64,000 nt of DNA from Rothia sp. HMSC078H08 (GTDB taxonomy: Bacteria > Actinomycetota > Actinomycetes > Actinomycetales > Micrococcaceae). The DNA lies in contig NZ_KV795254.1 in assembly GCF_001808955.1 (NCBI RefSeq), positions 103,503 to 167,502 on the forward strand, read 5' to 3'. The notes beneath the pieces were generated by a model. That model was not told the origin of the DNA. It was given only the letters and a program-made list of their open reading frames with translations, and ran no database searches. Position 1 is the stretch's first letter. Each line of letters starts with the position of its first letter. Below are positions 43,594-52,329 of the stretch, in pieces. The position numbers and the translations under genes were made by a program.

Positions 43594-44321
43594 TGCGTAT
43601 TCTCTGCGTCATTCCCGTACGCGGTGGCTCAAAGGGCATTCCGCGTAAGAACCTGCGCCCCATCGCGGGTAAGCCGCTGGTCGCGTGGACCATCGAGCAG
43701 GCACTGGCTGCTAAGGAAGAAGTCGCCGGCGAGCACGAGCTGCGCGTTGTCGTCTCCACCGATGATGCCGAGCTGGCTGATATCGCCCGCGAGTACGGTG
43801 CCGAGGTGCCGTTCATCCGCCCGGCCCACCTGGCGGAGGACACCACCGCAACCGAGCCGGTCGTCGAGCACGCCATCGAGTTCTACACCGAGAACGGCTG
43901 GGCACCCGAAGCCGTCATGCTGCTGCAGGCAACCAGCCCCGTGCGTCTACCCGGAACCCTGGCACGCGCGGTCCGCCAGTTCGTCGAGAACGACAAGGAC
44001 TCCATGGTCGGCGTGATCCCGATTGGCCCGTTCATTTGGACCTGGCACGCCGATGGGGAACCCACCGCGGCGTTCGAGATTATGGCTCGCCCGCGCCGCC
44101 AGGAGCTGACTAAGGAAACCTTCCGCTACCGCGAGAACGGCTCCATGTACATCACGAAGACTCCTGTGTACACTGAGCACCACAACCGCCTGGCCGGCTA
44201 CCCCGGCGGTACGATTGACTTGTTCCTGCTCAACGAGGTTGAGGGCGTCGACATCGACGCGCCGATTGACTTCTCCGTGGCGGAACATCAGCTCACTCAG
44301 ATTCTGAACGAGAGCAAGTAA
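43593..44321 (+). CDS. CMP-nonulosonic acid cytidylyltransferase (NeuA-like)
   Basis: A 242-residue cytidylyltransferase that activates sialic acid-like sugars with CTP. The start ILCVIPVRGGSKGIPRKNL is the CTP-binding signature. VVVSTDDAELADIAREYGAEVPFIRP and MLLQATSPVR follow the family exactly, and the C-terminal VDIDAPIDFSVAE holds metal-binding acids. Whether the substrate is N-acetylneuraminate, legionaminate or another nonulosonate cannot be told. It begins inside the stop of the previous gene (TAATG) and is followed by the NeuB-type synthase. Confidence 0.88.
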   Translation: MRILCVIPVRGGSKGIPRKNLRPIAGKPLVAWTIEQALAAKEEVAGEHELRVVVSTDDAELADIAREYGAEVPFIRPAHLAEDTTATEPVVEHAIEFYTENGWAPEAVMLLQATSPVRLPGTLARAVRQFVENDKDSMVGVIPIGPFIWTWHADGEPTAAFEIMARPRRQELTKETFRYRENGSMYITKTPVYTEHHNRLAGYPGGTIDLFLLNEVEGVDIDAPIDFSVAEHQLTQILNESK

Positions 44322-44408
44322 CCCTCGTCCCGGCGACATTCTCGTCGCCATCCCGGATTGACCGGCACTCAGTCATTCAATAGAACACTCACGAAAAGGT
44401 TCAAACCT

Positions 44409-46652
44409 ATGATTATTGAACGTAATATCGCCCCGTATGTGGTCTTCGCTGAAGACCCGATTCTTACCGCACTGCAGAAGATTTCTGCCAACGGCCAGCG
44501 CATCATCTTCCTGGTCAACGAGTCCGGTATTCTGCGCGGTTCTCTCTCCGATGGCGATTTCCGCCGCTGGCTGATTGCTAACCCGACCGCGTCCCTGGAG
44601 ACCAGCGCCCTGGATGCCGCTAACACCAACCCGCAGACCGCACCGGCTGATGCTGATCCCGAGACCCTGCGCGCATACTTTGCCAAGGGCATCAACCATG
44701 TTCCGCTGACCGACGAGCGCGGCCACCTCGTGGCGCTCGCCATGGACGAGCAGGACGTCCTGCGCATCGGTAAGCACACCATCAGCGAGGACTCCCCGGC
44801 CTTCATCATCGCCGAGATTGGCAACAACCACCAGGGTAGCGTTGATTTCGCTAAGGAACTGGTGGACCTGGCCGTTGAGTCCGGTGCCGACGCCGTGAAG
44901 TTCCAGCTGCGTGACATGGACGCCCTCTACCGTCAGCGCGGTGCCGCCACCGCGGGCGAGGACCTGGGCGTGCAGTACACCCTGGACCTGCTCTCCCGCT
45001 TCTCCCTGAGCGTGGACCAGATGTACGAGGTCTTCGACCACGTCAAGCAGCACAACATGGATATCATGTGCACCCCCTGGGATGCCCCCTCGGTGCAGGC
45101 ACTGGTCGACTACGGTATTCAGGGCATGAAGATTGCTTCTGCCGACCTGACCAACCACGAGCTGCTGCGCGATGTCGCATCCCGTGGTCTGCCCATGCTG
45201 GTTTCCACCGGTATGAGCCGCGAGGAAGAGATTCGCGAGTCCGTGGCCCTGCTGCGTAACGCCGGCGCATCCTACGCCCTGCTGCAGTGCCAGTCGGCCT
45301 ACCCCGCACCCTTCAAGGACGTGAACCTGGCCTACATGGACCGCCTGGCCGAGATTGGCCAGTGCCTGGTCGGTTACTCGGGCCACGAGCGTGGCTACCA
45401 CGTGCCGATTGCCGCCGTTGCTCGCGGTGCAAAGATCATCGAGAAGCACTTCACCACCGACAAGACCCTCGAGGGTAACGACCACACCGTCTCTCTGCTG
45501 CCCGAGGAATTCAAGGCCATGGTCCAGCAGATTCGCGAGGTTGAGGCCGCTATCGGTTCTGCCGCTCCCCGCGAGGTGTCCACCGGTGAGCTGATGAACC
45601 GCGTGAACCTGGCCAAGTCCCTGGTCGCTACCCGCCACATCGCTAAGGGCGAGGTCGTGACCGAGGCCGACGTGGCCGTGAAGTCCCCCGGCCGCGGCCT
45701 GCAGCCGAACCACCTGCCGCAGCTGGTCGGCCGTACCATGCAGCGCGACGTTGAAGAAGGCTCGTTCTTCTTCGAGGGCGACCTGAAGGATGACCTGGTC
45801 ACCCGCCGCGACTTCAAGTTCGATCGCCCCTGGGGTCTGCCCGTCCGCTACCACGACTACAAGCCGCTGATTGAAGAGGCTAAGCCGGACTTCCTGGAGT
45901 TCCACTTCTCCTACAAGGACCTGGACATCAACATCGACGATGTCTTCGACTCCAAGCTGGACATGGGCTTCACCACCCACCTGCCCGACCTCTTCGCAGG
46001 TGACTTCCTCGTGGACCTCGCCTCGAAGGACCCCGAGGTGTGGGAACGCTCCATCGCCGAGGTGCAGCGCACCATCGACATCACCCGTGACCTGACCCGC
46101 TACTTCACCGTGGACGAGGACCCGATCATGGTTGTGACCATGGGTGGCTTCACCAAGGACAAGCACATCCCCGTCTCCGAGCGTGCCGAAAAGTACGAGC
46201 GTATCGGCGAGGCCCTGAAGCACCTGGACGCATCCGGCGTGCGCCTGGCCGCTCAGACCCTGCCCCCGTACCCCTGGCTGATGGGTGGTCAGCAGTACCA
46301 CAACCTGTTCCTGGATCCGAAGGACACCGCGGAGTTCTCGCGTGCCTACGACACCGCGCTCTGCCTGGATATCTCCCACACCATGCTGGCTTCTAACTTC
46401 CTGAACATTCCGCTGTCGGAGGCTGTTGAGCAGCTGGCACCGCTGTCGATTCACCTGCACCTGGTGGACGGCGTTGGTGTTGACGGTGAGGGCGTTCAGG
46501 TTGGCGAAGGCGACGTGGACTGGGCCGCACTGGGCAAGCAGCTGCGTGAGCTGGCCCCGAAGGCATCCTTCATCCCTGAGATTTGGCAGGGCCACATCAA
46601 CAACGGTGAAGGCTTCTTCACCGCCCTGGACCGCCTCGAGAAGTGGCTGTAG
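44409..46652 (+). CDS. Fused CBS / NeuB synthase / SAF / TIM-barrel protein for nonulosonate synthesis
   Basis: A 747-residue multidomain protein. Residues 1-120 look like a CBS pair, a nucleotide-sensing module. Residues about 125-385 are a NeuB-type synthase condensing phosphoenolpyruvate with an N-acyl-mannosamine-like sugar (AEIGNNHQG at 135-143, KFQLRDM, GYSGHE, EKHFTTDKTLEGNDHTVSL). Residues 395-465 are the SAF antifreeze-like domain (KSLVATRHIAKGE). Residues 470-747 resemble xylose-isomerase-like TIM barrels, with HLHLVDGVGVDGEG and a final EIWQGHINNGEGF. Ordinary NeuB has about 350 residues. The ATG at 44409 begins at the conserved MIIERNI. The sugar-epimerising partner NeuC is not in the window; the C-terminal barrel might fill that role. 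Confidence 0.85.
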   Translation: MIIERNIAPYVVFAEDPILTALQKISANGQRIIFLVNESGILRGSLSDGDFRRWLIANPTASLETSALDAANTNPQTAPADADPETLRAYFAKGINHVPLTDERGHLVALAMDEQDVLRIGKHTISEDSPAFIIAEIGNNHQGSVDFAKELVDLAVESGADAVKFQLRDMDALYRQRGAATAGEDLGVQYTLDLLSRFSLSVDQMYEVFDHVKQHNMDIMCTPWDAPSVQALVDYGIQGMKIASADLTNHELLRDVASRGLPMLVSTGMSREEEIRESVALLRNAGASYALLQCQSAYPAPFKDVNLAYMDRLAEIGQCLVGYSGHERGYHVPIAAVARGAKIIEKHFTTDKTLEGNDHTVSLLPEEFKAMVQQIREVEAAIGSAAPREVSTGELMNRVNLAKSLVATRHIAKGEVVTEADVAVKSPGRGLQPNHLPQLVGRTMQRDVEEGSFFFEGDLKDDLVTRRDFKFDRPWGLPVRYHDYKPLIEEAKPDFLEFHFSYKDLDINIDDVFDSKLDMGFTTHLPDLFAGDFLVDLASKDPEVWERSIAEVQRTIDITRDLTRYFTVDEDPIMVVTMGGFTKDKHIPVSERAEKYERIGEALKHLDASGVRLAAQTLPPYPWLMGGQQYHNLFLDPKDTAEFSRAYDTALCLDISHTMLASNFLNIPLSEAVEQLAPLSIHLHLVDGVGVDGEGVQVGEGDVDWAALGKQLRELAPKASFIPEIWQGHINNGEGFFTALDRLEKWL

Positions 46653-46663
46653 GACCGGCATCT

Positions 46664-47749
46664 ATGGCCAAGTCTCAGACCGTAAAAGCTCGGGAGGGTG
46701 ACGTCCTTGATCAGGACTTCATCACTCCCGGGCGTTTCCGGGAGCTGGACGGGTTCCGCGGCCTGGCTGCTATTACCGTGGTGATTTATCACCTGGGTGT
46801 TCCCGCTACGGAGAACTATCCGCGGACTGCTCCTTCGCCCTATGACATTCCTCTGGGCGAGTTGGGTGTTCAGCTCTTCTTCATCATTTCCGGTTTCGTG
46901 ATTCTGCTCAGCGCTATCAAGAGTGGGTCGGCACTGAAGTTCGCGGTTTCGCGTTTTTCTCGTATCTACCCGACCTATTGGTTTGCGCTGGCGGTATCGG
47001 CTCTGGTGTATTTCATCTACGGAAACCCCGGACGCCATATTACGATTCCGCAGACCCTGATTAACACGACGATGCTGCAACGCTTCCTGCGTGTGGATAA
47101 CGTGGATCAGGTGTACTGGACGCTGGCAGTGGAACTGCAGTTCTACGTGATGGTTGCCCTGTACCTGATTATCCGGAAGGGAAAGATTTACCGTGGGGAG
47201 CTGACTACGATTCTGCTCACCTGGTCGGTTATCGGTACGGCTCTGTGTCTGCTTTTCCACCCGGAGGCTTCTCTCGGCGGAGCACCGAAGATGATTGTGT
47301 GGGCCGCGGTTGCGGAACATTCTTCGCTCTTTAGCTTGGGCATGGTGTTCTTCATGTACAGCCATGATCGAAAGTTCACCTGGCATATTCCGTACTTTGC
47401 GATTCTGGCTTCCCTCAACGCGGCACTGATGCATGATCTTGCTCATGGAATCGGTGTGGCATTGATTAGTCTGGTGTTCTTCATCGTTGTATACCTGAAG
47501 AATGTTCCGGTACTTTCGAGGGGTCCGCTGAATTTCTTGGGACGCATTTCCTATCCCCTTTACTTGGGCCACGCTATGGTCGGTTATATGCTTGTTGATA
47601 TGTTCTACCCGGTGGCTGGTCCCTGGGGGGCACGTATTATTGCATTGGTTTTGGTGATCTGCTTCGCTTACCTGGTGCATATTTCCATTGAAACTAAGGT
47701 TTCTGCATCCTTCCGTTCTTTCCTCACTCGAAAGTTGACTAAGGCATGA
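46664..47749 (+). CDS. Acyltransferase-3 family (OafA-like) O-acyltransferase
   Basis: A 361-residue polytopic membrane protein of PF01757 with about ten helices. The family's first-helix motif FRELDGFRGLAAITVVIYHLG contains the conserved Arg-Gly and His; FFIISGFVILL and SRIYPTYWFAL follow. It likely O-acetylates a sugar of the polymer or a lipid-linked precursor. The ATG at 46664 lies 11 bp after the NeuB fusion stop with AGGA upstream; a GTG at 46643 would overlap it. Its end overlaps the next gene by four bases. Confidence 0.9.
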   Translation: MAKSQTVKAREGDVLDQDFITPGRFRELDGFRGLAAITVVIYHLGVPATENYPRTAPSPYDIPLGELGVQLFFIISGFVILLSAIKSGSALKFAVSRFSRIYPTYWFALAVSALVYFIYGNPGRHITIPQTLINTTMLQRFLRVDNVDQVYWTLAVELQFYVMVALYLIIRKGKIYRGELTTILLTWSVIGTALCLLFHPEASLGGAPKMIVWAAVAEHSSLFSLGMVFFMYSHDRKFTWHIPYFAILASLNAALMHDLAHGIGVALISLVFFIVVYLKNVPVLSRGPLNFLGRISYPLYLGHAMVGYMLVDMFYPVAGPWGARIIALVLVICFAYLVHISIETKVSASFRSFLTRKLTKA

Positions 47750-48861
47750 CCTCTACACCAACGGCTCTATGGGTCGTTCCGGTTCCCGATTTTGGTGGAG
47801 TAGCTCGGCACGTTGTCGATATGGCACGTGCCGGGCTCCCCGGCTTTAACCTGGTGGTTCTCGCGCCCGAGGGTAAGCTCACGAGCCGCCTCGAGGAACT
47901 GGGCGTCACCGTCATCAAGGCTGAGTTCGGCCCCGACTACGGTTTTAAGACTTCCTTTGTTTCTTTGCAGAAGGCTGTTGAGCAGCTCCGCCCGGATATT
48001 GTGCACAGCCACCTGGCGTATGCGGACGTTGTAGCGACCGCTGTGGTCAACGCACTACGCATCCGTAGCGTCATCAAGCGCGGCACCCGCGTACCGAAGC
48101 TTCTGACCACTGAGCACGGTATTGCCGGTAATGACTCGGTGTACCACGGTAGCTCCTGGCGTTCTAAGCTCATGGAGACCGTGCATCGTGTGCGCCTGTG
48201 GGGCACCGATCAGGCGATTGCTGTTTCTCGTTCTACCGCTGATCAGATGCGTGCCAAGTGGGGCGCTCGTGGCGTGGAGCTGGTGTACAACGGCGTGGAT
48301 ATCCCCGAGGTGCACGCGGCTGTTGAGCAACAGCGTGTTCCCGCAGAGGGAGGTCCGCGTATTCTCTCGCTGTCCCGTCTGTCCCCTGAGAAGGGTATTG
48401 ACGTGCTGCTGGCTGCTTTTGCGCAGCTTCGTGTTGATTACCCGCAGGCGCATCTTGAGATTGCGGGCTCTGGTGATTTGGCGTCCGAGTTGCAGGCTCA
48501 GGCTCAGCGCCTGAACCTGGGTGATTCGGTGACCTTCAGCGGCTTCGTTAACCCGATTGAGGCGATGGGCCGTAGCGACATGATTGTTCAGCTGTCGGTG
48601 TGGGAGAACTGCTCCTACACTCTGCTGGACGCTAAGGCAGCTGGTCTGAAGACGGTCGCTACCGCTGTGGGCGGCAACCCGGAGATTTTGGGCGCCGACG
48701 AGCTGGTAGACCGCCAGAGTGCAACCCTGACTCAGGATGTTCTGCAGGCTATGCGTGCGCAGCTGCAGAAGGATGAGTCTGAGCCTTTCACCTGGATTTC
48801 GAATGAGCAGATGGCTGCTCAGACGGTTGATATTTACACTCGCACATTGGAGAAGAAATGA
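47746..48861 (+). CDS. GT4-family glycosyltransferase
   Basis: A 371-residue GT-B retaining glycosyltransferase. The N-terminal GGVARHVVDMA loop and IVHSHLAYADVV are acceptor-side features. The C-terminal half has RILSLSRLSPEKGIDVLLAAF, the hinge typical of GT4, and the E-x7-E-like region ENCSYTLLDAKAAGLKTVAT, where the first Glu of the usual motif is present as WENCSY. ATGA overlaps couple it to the acyltransferase before and the polymerase after. Donor and acceptor unknown. Confidence 0.88.
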   Translation: MTSTPTALWVVPVPDFGGVARHVVDMARAGLPGFNLVVLAPEGKLTSRLEELGVTVIKAEFGPDYGFKTSFVSLQKAVEQLRPDIVHSHLAYADVVATAVVNALRIRSVIKRGTRVPKLLTTEHGIAGNDSVYHGSSWRSKLMETVHRVRLWGTDQAIAVSRSTADQMRAKWGARGVELVYNGVDIPEVHAAVEQQRVPAEGGPRILSLSRLSPEKGIDVLLAAFAQLRVDYPQAHLEIAGSGDLASELQAQAQRLNLGDSVTFSGFVNPIEAMGRSDMIVQLSVWENCSYTLLDAKAAGLKTVATAVGGNPEILGADELVDRQSATLTQDVLQAMRAQLQKDESEPFTWISNEQMAAQTVDIYTRTLEKK

Positions 48862-50261
48862 CCGTGTCTTTCTCGCAAAGTACAGAGACCGCAGCTTCTC
48901 AGCAGGATAAAAATCCTAATTCTCTCCAGGCATATCGCATTGGGCAGGCCACCGCGGGTGAAGTAAAGTACCTTGTCGGTAGCGTCTCAAGACTGTCAAT
49001 GCTTGATTTTTGGGCTGGTTTTGGTCTGATCTTCATCGGCGTCCCTACGCCCATTGTGACCATGCCTGTGGGTACCGTTGTTGTGATGTTGTTTGTCTTG
49101 TACAAGCTGACAAAACCTGCCACCTTGGAGACACGGTATAACTCCTTGTTCTTCTCAATCATCTTGTTTGCTGTTGGCTGGGCTTTGTTTGAAAGTCTAG
49201 CTTTTAACGGCATTTCTGTTGATGAAGCGATTCGCCGTGCAATCCGCATGGCTGTGGTCCTTCTTCTGGCGTTGCAGATTGCTCAAAAGAGGATTGACAT
49301 TCGTTCCCTCATCTTTGGCGTGGCTGCGGGCCTTATTTTCAACCTCATTGGATTTTATGCAGGTATTGCGCCCGATAACTACGGCGGTACGCTGACCGGC
49401 TGGCTGAACGATAAGAATCAGTCTGGTCTGTATTACGCAATTTTTGGCTTCCTTTTCGTGGCTATGGTCCGAAAGACAAGTCACCGTATCGTTGCTTTTG
49501 TTGTTACCTCCGGCATGCTGTGGCTGACCGGTTCCCGTACCTCTCTTGCCGCATATGCTTTTGCTGTCCTGTGGTTGTACTTCTCTCATCGCCTGAATTT
49601 GTTCGGTAAAGCAGTTCTTGCGTTGTTGTTTTACCAGGCTGTGAACTACCTGGAAGATAATTTTGCGCGTGCCGGTGCCTTCGCGGATCGACTCGGTAGT
49701 GACCTTCTGCGTGAACGAATCGATGAGACCATGTACCGCATGATTGATATGGTTCCTTGGTATGGTGGCGGTCTGGGTACCGCTCAGGTGCCACTTCAGA
49801 ATCGTTACTTCTATTTCCACAATTCATATATGACGCTGGTCCAGGAGGCCGGATGGCTCTATATGATTGTGATTGTAGGCCTGATGATTTCTGCCGCATT
49901 CATCTGGAAGCAGCCGCGTGCTCAGCGCATTGTTATCGCCGAAGCCGCAATGGTGATTATCATTATTACCTCCCAGCGTCTTGGTGAGGTGATTCTGACT
50001 GTGCCGTGGGCTATCGTGGTGGGTCTTGCACTGCTGTACCTGAACCCGGATAAGGATCTGGACGCTTCGGATAGCGGTCATCATGAACCAGGTGCTATGC
50101 AGAAGGTGCAGAGCAGTGATGAAAAACCTGAGCCGCAGAACGGCAAGCTCATCGAGCAAGAAGCTCCTGTCTCTGTACCCCCCCAAGAAACGCCTAAGAA
50201 GCCGACTACTTCTAAATCGTTTGACGTCAGTTCTATCCGCCAGCGGGCAAGGAAAATATAA
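48858..50261 (+). CDS. Wzy-like O-antigen polymerase/ligase family membrane protein
   Basis: A 467-residue protein with about ten to twelve hydrophobic helices over residues 40-400. It has a larger periplasmic-side loop after WLTGSRTSLAAYAFAV that contains the family's FHNSYMTLVQEAGW (Wzy_C/O-antigen ligase PF04932, with His/Asn). The final 65 residues form a charged cytoplasmic tail. It probably polymerises lipid-linked repeat units outside the membrane under control of the Wzz/BY-kinase. Coupled by an ATGA overlap to the upstream GT4 gene and followed after 2 bp by another GT4 gene. Confidence 0.85.
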   Translation: MTVSFSQSTETAASQQDKNPNSLQAYRIGQATAGEVKYLVGSVSRLSMLDFWAGFGLIFIGVPTPIVTMPVGTVVVMLFVLYKLTKPATLETRYNSLFFSIILFAVGWALFESLAFNGISVDEAIRRAIRMAVVLLLALQIAQKRIDIRSLIFGVAAGLIFNLIGFYAGIAPDNYGGTLTGWLNDKNQSGLYYAIFGFLFVAMVRKTSHRIVAFVVTSGMLWLTGSRTSLAAYAFAVLWLYFSHRLNLFGKAVLALLFYQAVNYLEDNFARAGAFADRLGSDLLRERIDETMYRMIDMVPWYGGGLGTAQVPLQNRYFYFHNSYMTLVQEAGWLYMIVIVGLMISAAFIWKQPRAQRIVIAEAAMVIIIITSQRLGEVILTVPWAIVVGLALLYLNPDKDLDASDSGHHEPGAMQKVQSSDEKPEPQNGKLIEQEAPVSVPPQETPKKPTTSKSFDVSSIRQRARKI

Positions 50262-50263
50262 CG

Positions 50264-51304
50264 ATGAAAGAGCTTTATATAGCTACCAATAACGGTGACA
50301 TAGGCGGCGGCGAGGTCATGCTCCTGAATATTGCTCGCGCAGCCCGTAGCCTTGGCTACAAGGTCACTATTGTGGGTCCTTCCGAGCCGAAGCAGCTTGT
50401 AGAAGCTGCTGCGGATGAGGGGTTCCCCCGCATTGTCTTGCCGGCTAAGAACCGCGCACAGTACATGGTGGCTCTGCGTAGCTGGCACGCTCGCCATAAG
50501 GACGTTCTGTTGTGGTGCAATGGTCTGGTTCCCGCAGCGGCAACGGGCGGCCGTAAGAACCGCATCGTGCACCTGCACCAGCTGCCTACCGGTGTGAACG
50601 CGAAGCTCGTACCCTTTGCCCGCCATAAGGCGTCTGTCACCCTGGTGCCTAGCCGCTATGTGGCTCGTGCCTGCCCCGGTAGCGAGCTGTTCGCGAACTG
50701 GGTCAGTGGTGTGTCCACTGAGCTGGATCACCGGGTGGGGGAGCGACGCCTCCGTATCGGTTACCTGGGACGTTTGACCCCGTCCAAGGGTATTGCAACC
50801 CTGTGCCAGGCGATGAGCTCCTTGAACGCTAACGGCATTGAATACGACCTGGTGATTGGTGGCGAGCCTGTCTTCGCAACTGATGAAGAACGTGCTGAGG
50901 TTGAGGACGCCCTAGCCCGTGTTGCTACGTTCAGCACGCGTTTGGGCTGGACTACCCCAGACCGTCTTTTCGGTGACATTGACATGCTTGTTGTACCTTC
51001 GATTGCCCCTGAGTCCTTTGGCTTGGTGGTCGCTGAAGCGATGAGCGCGCGCGTCCCTGTGGTTGTCAGTGATGCTGGTGCTCTGTCGGAGGTGCTGGGC
51101 GGCGCGTCGTACCCGTACGTTGTGCCTGCTGATCAGCCGGTAGCTCTTGCACAGGCCATTAAGAGCCTGGGTACTGAGCTTCGAGAAGATACGGATGCCC
51201 TGGCGGAGCGAACCTCCGAGCTGTTCTGGCGTTGGCAGGAGAACTATTCGCCTGAGGCTGGTCAGGTCCGTGTCGGTGAGATCCTGGAACGTTTTATCCG
51301 CTAA
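50264..51304 (+). CDS. GT4-family glycosyltransferase
   Basis: A 346-residue GT-B enzyme. GGGEVMLLNIARAARSLGY is the N-terminal glycine loop. RIGYLGRLTPSKGIATLCQAM and PSIAPESFGLVVAEAMSARVPVV (cut here at the E-x7-E motif) are the GT4 donor-binding blocks. No membrane helix. The start lies 2 bp after the polymerase gene. Donor unknown. Confidence 0.9.
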   Translation: MKELYIATNNGDIGGGEVMLLNIARAARSLGYKVTIVGPSEPKQLVEAAADEGFPRIVLPAKNRAQYMVALRSWHARHKDVLLWCNGLVPAAATGGRKNRIVHLHQLPTGVNAKLVPFARHKASVTLVPSRYVARACPGSELFANWVSGVSTELDHRVGERRLRIGYLGRLTPSKGIATLCQAMSSLNANGIEYDLVIGGEPVFATDEERAEVEDALARVATFSTRLGWTTPDRLFGDIDMLVVPSIAPESFGLVVAEAMSARVPVVVSDAGALSEVLGGASYPYVVPADQPVALAQAIKSLGTELREDTDALAERTSELFWRWQENYSPEAGQVRVGEILERFIR

Positions 51305-51369
51305 GGTGCTTCTAAACCTATAGATCATTCCCAACGGATATCCTCTCACTCAAACCCCGAAGGAAAATT

Positions 51370-52317
51370 ATGACGACTACCCACCGCTACAAGGCTGCGG
51401 TTATCATTCCCTCTCGCGGTGGTGCAGATATTCTGCACTACCCGCTGGATGCGCTTGCCGCCCAGACCGAGAAGGACTTCCAGGTTATCGTGGTCCTCGA
51501 CGGCGATATTGACAACAGCGAAGCTGTGCTTGACCGCTACATTGCGGAAGGCAAGCTGAACCTGACCAAGATTGTTTTCGAGGAGAACCGCGGTCGTGTG
51601 GCAGCGCTGAACGCTGGTCACCGTGCGGCTGATGCGGATATCCTCATCCGTTGTGATGACGATCTTGAGCCTGCTGCTGACTATGTCGAGGCGCAGATTC
51701 GCCTGCACCGTGATTATGACGGTGTGATTGGTACCTTGAAGAACGTGTACCCGGACACTCCCTATTCTCGTGTGTACGGTAACTTCCGCGATGCCCGATT
51801 CAAGGAGGGAGCCCTCAGCGTAGCTGAAGAAGGCCGTTGGCTGTACTGGAACGGCAACTCTTCTATCTCTGCGGAGTACTTTGACCGTACTGGCGGATAC
51901 GACCCTGCGTACCGCCTCTACGGGTGGGAAGACGTAGACATGGGCAAAATGGTCCATGACGCTGGTGGCCGCATCATCATCTCTGATGAGGTTGAAGTCA
52001 AGCACTATGCTGAGGCTACCACCACTGCGGTGCGTGCCCTGCGTGCCCTACACTCGGGTTCTGCTCGCACCATCTTCGTGCGTAAGCACGGCGATGCGGC
52101 GCACCCTGCCCCGAACCCGACCGGTCCCTGGGGTTTCTTGGTCAAGACCCTCGCTCGTTTCACCACCGAGAAGACCATCAAGGCTCTGGGGGATGCGAGC
52201 GATAAGATTCTGCTCAAGCTGCCGGCTAAGGCGGCTGAGAAGCTTGTGGCTTTGCAGGTTGAGGCTGCATCTTACGCCGGTATTCACTATCCTGAGCGAG
52301 CTCAGAAAGTTTTCTAG
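51370..52317 (+). CDS. GT2-family glycosyltransferase
   Basis: A 315-residue GT-A enzyme. AAVIIPSRGGADIL opens the nucleotide fold, RGRVAALNAGHRAADADILIR leads to the DxD-like RCDDDLEP (near residue 97), and GYDPAYRLYGWEDVDMG is the acceptor-side acidic motif of chondroitin-synthase-like GT2 proteins. The C-terminal 80 residues are amphipathic, perhaps membrane-associating. The ATG follows CGAAGGAAAA. Product unknown. Confidence 0.87.
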   Translation: MTTTHRYKAAVIIPSRGGADILHYPLDALAAQTEKDFQVIVVLDGDIDNSEAVLDRYIAEGKLNLTKIVFEENRGRVAALNAGHRAADADILIRCDDDLEPAADYVEAQIRLHRDYDGVIGTLKNVYPDTPYSRVYGNFRDARFKEGALSVAEEGRWLYWNGNSSISAEYFDRTGGYDPAYRLYGWEDVDMGKMVHDAGGRIIISDEVEVKHYAEATTTAVRALRALHSGSARTIFVRKHGDAAHPAPNPTGPWGFLVKTLARFTTEKTIKALGDASDKILLKLPAKAAEKLVALQVEAASYAGIHYPERAQKVF

Positions 52318-52329
52318 GAGGAAAAGAAA

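Noticed and set aside
44373-46661. 762-codon minus-strand frame opposite the NeuB fusion
   Set aside because: Rich in Gly, Val, His and Gln with no family motif. It mirrors the GC-rich codon use of the real gene.
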